Source: Deltaproteobacteria bacterium
Lineage (GTDB): Bacteria; UBA10199; DSSB01
Assembly (NCBI GenBank): GCA_021414045.1
Contig: JAIOPF010000245.1
Location: 1-5,305, forward strand
Direction of reading: 5' to 3'
DNA: 5,305 nt
Part shown: positions 1 through 5,305 of the stretch, piece by piece
How the letters are laid out: each line of letters starts with the position of its first letter
How positions within the stretch are numbered: position 1 is the first letter of the stretch
The notes under the pieces: generated by a model
Seen by the model: only the letters and a program-made list of their open reading frames with translations
The model's database searches: none
What the model was told of the DNA's origin: nothing
Position numbers and translations under genes: made by a program

Positions 1-102
1 ACGCTGATCAACGACCTCGTCACCTACGACAAGAAGTGGGGCTTGGAGACGATGTGCATCGGCGGCGGACAGGGCGCGGCCTGCATCATCGAGCGTCTGT
101 AA
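1..102 (+). CDS. Thiolase (acetyl-CoA acyltransferase), 3' end only
   Basis: This is the C-terminal 33 residues of a gene that begins before the window; frame 1 is open from the first base to TAA at 100-102. The peptide carries the thiolase C-terminal active-site signature Cys-Ile-Gly-Gly-Gly-Gln-Gly (Cys codon at 55-57), followed by a typical short end, AACIIERL. In thiolases this Cys is the general acid/base that activates CoA during cleavage of 3-ketoacyl-CoA to acetyl-CoA and a shortened acyl-CoA. The next gene, 30 nt downstream on the same strand, encodes the preceding two steps of beta-oxidation, so a FadA-like degradative thiolase is the natural reading. From the fragment alone, a biosynthetic acetoacetyl-CoA thiolase (PhaA/AtoB type) cannot be excluded. 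The family assignment is firm; the exact subfamily is inference from context. Confidence 0.88.
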   Translation, partial: TLINDLVTYDKKWGLETMCIGGGQGAACIIERL

Positions 103-120
103 CCTAAATTTCGCATTCAT

Positions 121-125
121 GAGGG
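121..125 (+). promoter_or_regulatory. Ribosome-binding site of the fadN-like gene
   Basis: GAGGG lies 7 nt before the ATG at 133, a good Shine-Dalgarno match at standard spacing. It supports this start over the out-of-frame ATG at 119. No promoter is visible in the 30-nt gap after the thiolase stop, which fits translation from a shared message. Confidence 0.75.
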
Positions 126-132
126 AACCATC

Positions 133-2559
133 ATGAGACAGATCAAGAAAGTTGGCGTTTTAGGCGCAGGCGTCATGGGCCACGGCATCGCGGCTCACCT
201 GGCGGGCGCCGGTGTCCCGGTACTGCTCTTGGACATCGTCCCCAAGTTCGGCGAGGCCGATCAAAAGGCCGGTCTTAACGAAAAAAGCCCCGCCTTCCGC
301 AACAAGTTCGCATTAGCGGGCATCGAGGCCATCAAGAAATCGAAGCCTTCGGTGATCTACTCCCAGCGCGACCTCAAGCTGATCACCCCCGGCAACTTCG
401 AGGACGATTGGGACAAGCTGAAAGACTGCGACTGGATCGTCGAAGTCGTCGTCGAAAGGCTCGACATCAAGCAGTCGGTCTTCGCCAAGGTCGAGAAGGT
501 GATGCAGCCCCACACCATCGTCAGCTCCAATACCTCCGGCCTGCCGCTGCATTCCATGGCCGAGGGACGCAACGAGAACTTCAAGAAAAATTTCATCGTT
601 ACCCACTTCTTCAATCCCGTGCGCTACCTCAAGCTGGTCGAGATCATCTCTTCCTCCGTCACGGACCCCGAAGTGGTGAAGGACATGGCCTCCTTTCTCG
701 AGGACAAACTCGGCAAGGGCGTGGTCTACGCGAAGGATACCCCCAACTTCATCGCCAACCGCATCGGAACCTTCGCCTTCATGGCGGCGCTCAAGCGGGT
801 CATCGACGAAGATTATAAGGTCGAGGAAGTCGACAAGATCCTCGGTCCCGCGATGGGCAAGCCCAAGTCCGCCATGTTCCGCACCGCGGACATCGCCGGC
901 ATCGACACTCTCGCTCACGTGGTGAAGAACACCTTCGACAATTGCCCCAAGGACGAACAACATGCGATTTTCGTCATGCCCGATGTGGTCAATAAGATGA
1001 TCACCAGCGGCTGGACCGGCGACAAGGCCGGACAGGGCTTCTATAAAAAAGTGAAGGGCGAGGGGAAAAAGGAGATCCTCTCCATCAACCTGAAGACCGG
1101 CGAATATGGCCCCCAAGGAGAAGTGAAGTTCGCTTCTCTTAAAGCCGCCAAGGGCATCGAAGAAGTCGGCCCTCGCATCAAGGCCGTCTTGGCCGGCGAC
1201 GATCGCGCCGCCGATTTCGCCTGGAAGGTCACCCGCGACACCCTCATTTACTCGGCCAACCGCATTCCCGAGATCGCCGACGACATCGTCAACGTCGATC
1301 GCGCCATGCGCTGGGGCTTCAACTGGGACATCGGACCCTTCGAGGTCCTCGATGCCATCGGCCTCAAAGAAGCCGTCGAGCGCATCAAAAAAGACGGCCT
1401 CGCCATTCCCGCCCTCTTCACCCAAGTTCTCGAAAAGGGCGAAGGCGTTTTCTACAAGCGCAAGGAAGGCAAGACCCTCTATTTCGACCTGAAGACCAAC
1501 ACCTACCAACCGGTGCCCACGCGTTCGAACGTCCTTCTGCTCAAAAATCTCCGCGAGCAGAACAAGATCATCGAGAGCAACGGCTCGGCGAGCTTGATCG
1601 ACTTGGGCGACGGCGTCCTCTGCCTCGAGTTCCACTCGAAGATGAACGCCATCGACGACGAGATCATCAACATGGGCTTCAAGGGCCTCGAGCACATCAA
1701 GTCGCAAAACTTGGCCGGCATGGTCATCACCAACGAATCCGACAATTTCTCCGTCGGCGCCAACCTGATGCTGCTTTGGCTCGAAGCCCAACAGGGCAAT
1801 TGGGACAAGATCAACCAAATAGTGAAGGCCTTCCAAGATTTTTGCATGGCCTTGAAGTATTCGCCCAAGCCCGTCGTTGCGGCGCCCTTCGGACTCACGC
1901 TGGGCGGCGGCTGCGAGATAGTCATGGGTTCGGATGCCGCCCGCGTCTATGCCGAGACCTATATCGGCTTGGTCGAAGTCGGCGTCGGCCTCATCCCCGG
2001 CGGCGGCGGTTGCAAGAACATGCTGCTCAATTGCGAAGCCGCGCTCCGCGCCAAGGGCCAAAAAGTTTGGGCCTCCACCGGTGACGGCGGTCCTTTCCCC
2101 AAGGTGCAACGGGCCTTCGAGCGCATCGGCTTCGCGAAGGTCGCGACCAGCGCCAAGGAAGGCGTCGAGCTCGACTATCTCAAGCCCACGGACAAGTTCT
2201 CGTTGAACCGAGACAGCTTGGTCTTCGACGCCAAGCAAGACGTGCTCGAAATGACCAAGACCTACAAGCCCGCGACTCCGCGCGAGGACATCCTCGTTCC
2301 CGGCGTCGGCGGCAAGATGGCCATGCTCTCGGCCATCCGCGGCTTTAGGGCCCTGGGTCAGATCAGCGAGCACGACGGCTTCATCGCGGAAAAGCTCTCC
2401 CACGTGCTCTGCGGCGGCGACATCCCCACGCAGCGCCTGGTCTCCGAGCAATACCTCCTCGACCTTGAACGCGAAGTCTTCCTGCAATTGGCCGGAACCG
2501 AGAAGTCCCAGGCCAGGATGCAGTTCATGCTTATGAACAACAAGCCCCTGCGGAATTAA
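133..2559 (+). CDS. fadN: FadN-type bifunctional 3-hydroxyacyl-CoA dehydrogenase / enoyl-CoA hydratase
   Basis: An 808-residue cytosolic beta-oxidation enzyme that should hydrate trans-2-enoyl-CoA and oxidise the resulting L-3-hydroxyacyl-CoA with NAD+. The N-terminal Rossmann domain (about 5-190) has the dinucleotide loop GAGVMG (11-16) and Asp34 placed to bind the adenine ribose. The dehydrogenase catalytic set is present: Ser135 in SSNTS, His158 in THFFNPV, Glu170 and Asn209 in FIANR. Two C-terminal dehydrogenase domains follow (about 205-305 and 360-440). The crotonase domain occupies about 485-680, with an oxyanion-hole segment FSVGANL (539-545) and both hydratase glutamates, Glu595 in GGGCE and Glu615 in GLVEV, spaced 20 residues apart as in E. 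coli FadB. About 125 residues follow it. The order (dehydrogenase first) and length match Bacillus FadN (about 790 aa) and are the reverse of FadB/FadJ. Both activities look intact. The gene follows a thiolase and ends at a strong terminator, so it is probably the last gene of a fatty-acid degradation operon. Chain-length preference cannot be read from the sequence. Confidence 0.94.
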   Translation: MRQIKKVGVLGAGVMGHGIAAHLAGAGVPVLLLDIVPKFGEADQKAGLNEKSPAFRNKFALAGIEAIKKSKPSVIYSQRDLKLITPGNFEDDWDKLKDCDWIVEVVVERLDIKQSVFAKVEKVMQPHTIVSSNTSGLPLHSMAEGRNENFKKNFIVTHFFNPVRYLKLVEIISSSVTDPEVVKDMASFLEDKLGKGVVYAKDTPNFIANRIGTFAFMAALKRVIDEDYKVEEVDKILGPAMGKPKSAMFRTADIAGIDTLAHVVKNTFDNCPKDEQHAIFVMPDVVNKMITSGWTGDKAGQGFYKKVKGEGKKEILSINLKTGEYGPQGEVKFASLKAAKGIEEVGPRIKAVLAGDDRAADFAWKVTRDTLIYSANRIPEIADDIVNVDRAMRWGFNWDIGPFEVLDAIGLKEAVERIKKDGLAIPALFTQVLEKGEGVFYKRKEGKTLYFDLKTNTYQPVPTRSNVLLLKNLREQNKIIESNGSASLIDLGDGVLCLEFHSKMNAIDDEIINMGFKGLEHIKSQNLAGMVITNESDNFSVGANLMLLWLEAQQGNWDKINQIVKAFQDFCMALKYSPKPVVAAPFGLTLGGGCEIVMGSDAARVYAETYIGLVEVGVGLIPGGGGCKNMLLNCEAALRAKGQKVWASTGDGGPFPKVQRAFERIGFAKVATSAKEGVELDYLKPTDKFSLNRDSLVFDAKQDVLEMTKTYKPATPREDILVPGVGGKMAMLSAIRGFRALGQISEHDGFIAEKLSHVLCGGDIPTQRLVSEQYLLDLEREVFLQLAGTEKSQARMQFMLMNNKPLRN

Positions 2560-2588
2560 TCTCGTGGGCGAAAAGCAATATCCCTTTC

Positions 2589-2625
2589 AAAACAGGGGCT
2601 CCGTCGCCGGAGCCCCTGTTTTTTT
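2589..2625 (+). terminator. Intrinsic terminator after the beta-oxidation operon
   Basis: A perfect 13-bp stem (2591-2603 with 2608-2620) encloses a 4-nt loop TCGC and can extend by two A-T pairs. It is followed by seven T's (2619-2625). The stem core is GC-rich (CAGGGGCTCCG). It starts about 30 nt after the fadN stop, so it should end the thiolase-fadN transcript. On the opposite strand the tract after the stem is only four T's, so it is mainly one-directional. Confidence 0.94.
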
Positions 2626-2665
2626 GCACACCCTCTTCCCCGCTCCTCGCGTTCATTATTAACAA

Positions 2666-2694
2666 TTGCTTTCACCCCCCCGGCGGGCTAAATC
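2666..2694 (+). promoter_or_regulatory. Possible promoter for the DsbA-like lipoprotein gene (weak)
   Basis: A promoter is expected here because the previous transcript ends at 2625 and the next gene starts at 2726. The locally AT-rich stretch 2651-2672 stands out. A weak pair is TTGCTT (2666-2671) and TAAATC (2689-2694), 17 nt apart, each matching about three of six consensus bases. An alternative -10-like TATTAA sits at 2657-2662, with no good -35. The position is inferred mainly from context. Confidence 0.22.
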
Positions 2695-2714
2695 CCCTGA
2701 AATTCCCTTTTCGC

Positions 2715-2719
2715 GAGGA
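2715..2719 (+). promoter_or_regulatory. Ribosome-binding site that fixes the start of the lipoprotein gene
   Basis: GAGGA lies 7 nt before ATG at 2726. The frame is open further upstream to a TTG at 2666, but that start has no Shine-Dalgarno sequence and would put 20 charged, proline-rich residues before the signal peptide. The 2726 start is therefore preferred. Confidence 0.75.
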
Positions 2720-2725
2720 TTCTCT

Positions 2726-3781
2726 ATGAAAAAACTCTTCCTCCTATCGACCCTTATCCTATTCACGGCTTGCTCCGGAGGCCAAAGCAACCCGGCTCCC
2801 AAGGCGACGCAAGCCGCGGCCGCCGCCCCCTCGGATCCCAAGGTCGTCGTCGCCGAAGTCGACGGCGAGAAAATCACCGAGGCCGACCTCGATGCCGCCG
2901 TCAGCAGCCAACTCATGAGAATCCAGTCCGAAGTTTACGAGATCAAGAAGCAAGGATTGGATGACCTCATCAATCGCAAGTTGGCCGCCAAAGAGGCCAA
3001 AAAACGGGGCGTCACGGTCGATCAGCTGATGAAGACGGAAGTCGTCGACAAGGTCGGCGAGATCTCCGACCAAGAAGTGACGGACTTCTACAACCAGAAC
3101 AAGGACCGCATGGGCGGCCGTACCCTCGACCAGGTGAAAGCCCCGATCAAGCAGCAGATGTTCGCCCGCAAGGCCGGCCTCTACCAGCAGAATTTCCTGA
3201 CCCGACTAAAAGACTCGGCCTCCATTAAGGTCGACCTCGAAGCCCCAACCGTCGACGTCAGCGTCGACGACGATCCCATGAAGGGCAATAAGAATGCCTC
3301 GGTGACCATCATCGAGTTCACCGACTACCAATGCCCCTTCTGCGGCCGGGTGCGCCCAACGTTGAAGCAATTGGTCGCCGAATACGGCGACAAGGTCCAT
3401 TATGTACTGCGAGACTATCCCCTCGACTTCCATCCCTTCGCGAAAAAGGCGGCCGAGGCCGCTCAATGCGCCGGCGATCAGGGAAAATACTGGGAGTACA
3501 GCGATGAGCTCTGGAGCAACCAAGGCGCCCTGGAAATCGTCGACCTGAAAAAATACGCGGGCACCATCAAGCTCGACCAGAAAAAATTCGACGAATGCCT
3601 GGATCAAGGCAAGTTCTCCGCGGAAGTCGATAAGGACCAAGCCGACGGCGCCAAGGCCGGAGTGAGCGGGACGCCCTCCTTCTTCATCAACGGCCAAATG
3701 ATCACCGGCGCGCAGCCGGCCGAAAAGTTCAAGGAAATGATCGACCAAGCCCTGAAGAAGGCCTCGGGAAAGAGCTCTTAA
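2726..3781 (+). CDS. Lipoprotein with SurA/parvulin-like N-terminal arm and DsbA-like thioredoxin domain
   Basis: A 351-residue exported thiol-disulfide oxidoreductase. Residues 1-16 form a lipoprotein signal: MKK, a hydrophobic stretch LFLLSTLILF, then FTAC with Cys16 as the lipidated residue. There is no Asp at +2, so outer-membrane sorting is possible if the cell is diderm. An Ala/Pro-rich linker (about 21-38) leads to a helical region (about 40-170) that resembles the chaperone arm of SurA and PpiC: VAEVDGEKITEADLD, LINRKLAAKEAKKRGV, then EVTDFYNQNKDRM. The parvulin isomerase domain is absent. The C-terminal half (about 180-345) is a DsbA-like fold of the Thioredoxin_4 type: active site CPFC (203-206) after EFTDYQ, and the cis-proline loop SGTP with Pro317. 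Cys248 and Cys291 could form a second disulfide. The gene lies between two terminators and appears to be transcribed alone. It probably makes or rearranges disulfides in envelope proteins, with the arm possibly holding unfolded clients. Whether it oxidises or isomerises is unknown, and no DsbB/VKOR or DsbD partner is in the window. Confidence 0.88.
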   Translation: MKKLFLLSTLILFTACSGGQSNPAPKATQAAAAAPSDPKVVVAEVDGEKITEADLDAAVSSQLMRIQSEVYEIKKQGLDDLINRKLAAKEAKKRGVTVDQLMKTEVVDKVGEISDQEVTDFYNQNKDRMGGRTLDQVKAPIKQQMFARKAGLYQQNFLTRLKDSASIKVDLEAPTVDVSVDDDPMKGNKNASVTIIEFTDYQCPFCGRVRPTLKQLVAEYGDKVHYVLRDYPLDFHPFAKKAAEAAQCAGDQGKYWEYSDELWSNQGALEIVDLKKYAGTIKLDQKKFDECLDQGKFSAEVDKDQADGAKAGVSGTPSFFINGQMITGAQPAEKFKEMIDQALKKASGKSS

Positions 3782-3802
3782 ACCCGTCACCCGCCGTTTT
3801 TT

Positions 3803-5148
<1,346 letters not shown>

Positions 5149-5162
5149 GAGAATCTTGCATC

Positions 5163-5249
5163 GGAAGGGTGTCCGAGTGGTTTAAGGAACCGGTCTTGAA
5201 AACCGGCGTGCGGGTAACCGTACCGTGGGTTCGAATCCCACCCCTTCCG
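5163..5249 (+). tRNA. tRNA-Ser (anticodon UGA)
   Basis: An 87-nt class II tRNA with all arms. The acceptor stem GGAAGGG (5163-5169) pairs perfectly with CCCTTCC (5242-5248), and G5249 is the discriminator, a serine identity element. The D arm is closed by TCC (5172-5174) and GGA (5186-5188). The anticodon stem CCGGT/ACCGG (5190-5194, 5202-5206) carries loop CTTGAAA with anticodon TGA at 5197-5199, reading UCN codons, mainly UCA. The long variable arm has a 6-bp stem (5208-5213 with 5218-5223, one G-T pair) and loop GTAA. The T arm is GTGGG, TTCGAAT, CCCAC (5225-5241). The bases after G73 are CCC then A, so CCA is not encoded in register and would be added by the CCA-adding enzyme. It starts 14 nt after serS with no visible promoter between, so it is probably processed from the serS message. 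Confidence 0.97.
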
Positions 5250-5263
5250 CCCATCTCCTCATC

Positions 5264-5305
5264 ACGGCGGCGTCTGGCAGACGAGGTCGCCGTTCAAATC
5301 CGCCA
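5264..5305 (+). other. Unassigned tRNA-like tail with nested inverted repeats, cut by the window edge
   Basis: The last bases read like the 3' part of a tRNA: GTTCAAATCC (5292-5301) resembles a T loop, and the window ends in GCCA. The flanking bases do not form a T stem and no anticodon arm is visible, so it is not a complete tRNA. ACGGCG (5264-5269) pairs with CGCCGT (5288-5293) around an inner hairpin CGTCT-GGC-AGACG (5271-5283). A competing pairing is GGCGG (5266-5270) with CCGCC (5300-5304). It may be tRNA debris after tRNA-Ser, a processing or terminator structure, or chance. Confidence 0.3.

Noticed and set aside
119..136. A five-codon ORF (ATG AGG GAA CCA TCA TGA) overlapping the fadN start by ATGA, resembling a translational-coupling leader.
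   Set aside because: It has no ribosome-binding site of its own and contains the Shine-Dalgarno sequence of the real gene. A random short ORF is the simpler explanation.
313..2487. A 724-codon open frame on the minus strand opposite the fadN-like gene, with shorter ones opposite the lipoprotein gene (3206-3817) and serS (4177-4809).
   Set aside because: All three are codon-aligned with the sense gene, so their stops would need sense codons TTA, CTA or TCA, which this GC-rich gene set rarely uses. The first long one ends exactly at a sense TTA codon (313-315). Their translations show no recognisable domain, while the sense genes have full catalytic motifs.
2666..2725. A 20-residue upstream extension of the lipoprotein gene starting at TTG 2666.
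   Set aside because: It lacks a ribosome-binding site and would bury the lipoprotein signal. ATG 2726 has GAGGA at the right distance and begins a classic MKK signal peptide.

Overview
The window is ordinary chromosomal DNA from a GC-rich bacterium (roughly 60% GC by eye). All genes lie on the plus strand, packed into three short transcription units. It holds the last 33 codons of a thiolase, a complete fused beta-oxidation enzyme of the FadN type, a lipoprotein that joins a SurA/parvulin-like chaperone arm to a DsbA-like thioredoxin fold, a complete seryl-tRNA synthetase, and a tRNA-Ser(UGA). The lipoprotein signal peptide and periplasmic-type thiol oxidoreductase point to a Gram-negative (diderm) cell. 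The beta-oxidation enzyme has the dehydrogenase first and the hydratase second, as in Bacillus FadN and many delta-proteobacteria-like lineages, and not as in E. coli FadB. Together these suggest a member of the former Deltaproteobacteria (Bdellovibrionota, Myxococcota or a related candidate phylum), but this placement is inference and weakly supported.

Layout. Positions 1-102 are the 3' end of a thiolase gene. After a 30-nt gap with a clear ribosome-binding site, 133-2559 encodes the bifunctional 3-hydroxyacyl-CoA dehydrogenase/enoyl-CoA hydratase. A strong intrinsic terminator (2589-2625) closes this fatty-acid oxidation operon. The thiolase and FadN would carry out hydration, NAD-dependent oxidation and thiolytic cleavage, three of the four steps of each beta-oxidation round; an acyl-CoA dehydrogenase is not in view.

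Positions 2726-3781 encode the DsbA/SurA-type lipoprotein as an apparently single-gene unit, with its own terminator at 3803-3834. Positions 3880-5148 encode SerS, and 14 nt after its stop codon lies tRNA-Ser(UGA) (5163-5249). The synthetase and one of its substrate tRNAs are therefore probably co-transcribed. The last 56 nt hold a T-loop-like sequence and nested inverted repeats that may be tRNA debris or the start of something cut by the window edge.

No stretch of more than 300 nt lacks a gene. I see no mobile element, CRISPR array, phage gene or defence system, and no convincing undescribed system. The points most worth a second look are the chaperone-arm/oxidoreductase fusion, the serS-tRNA-Ser pairing and the tRNA-like tail.
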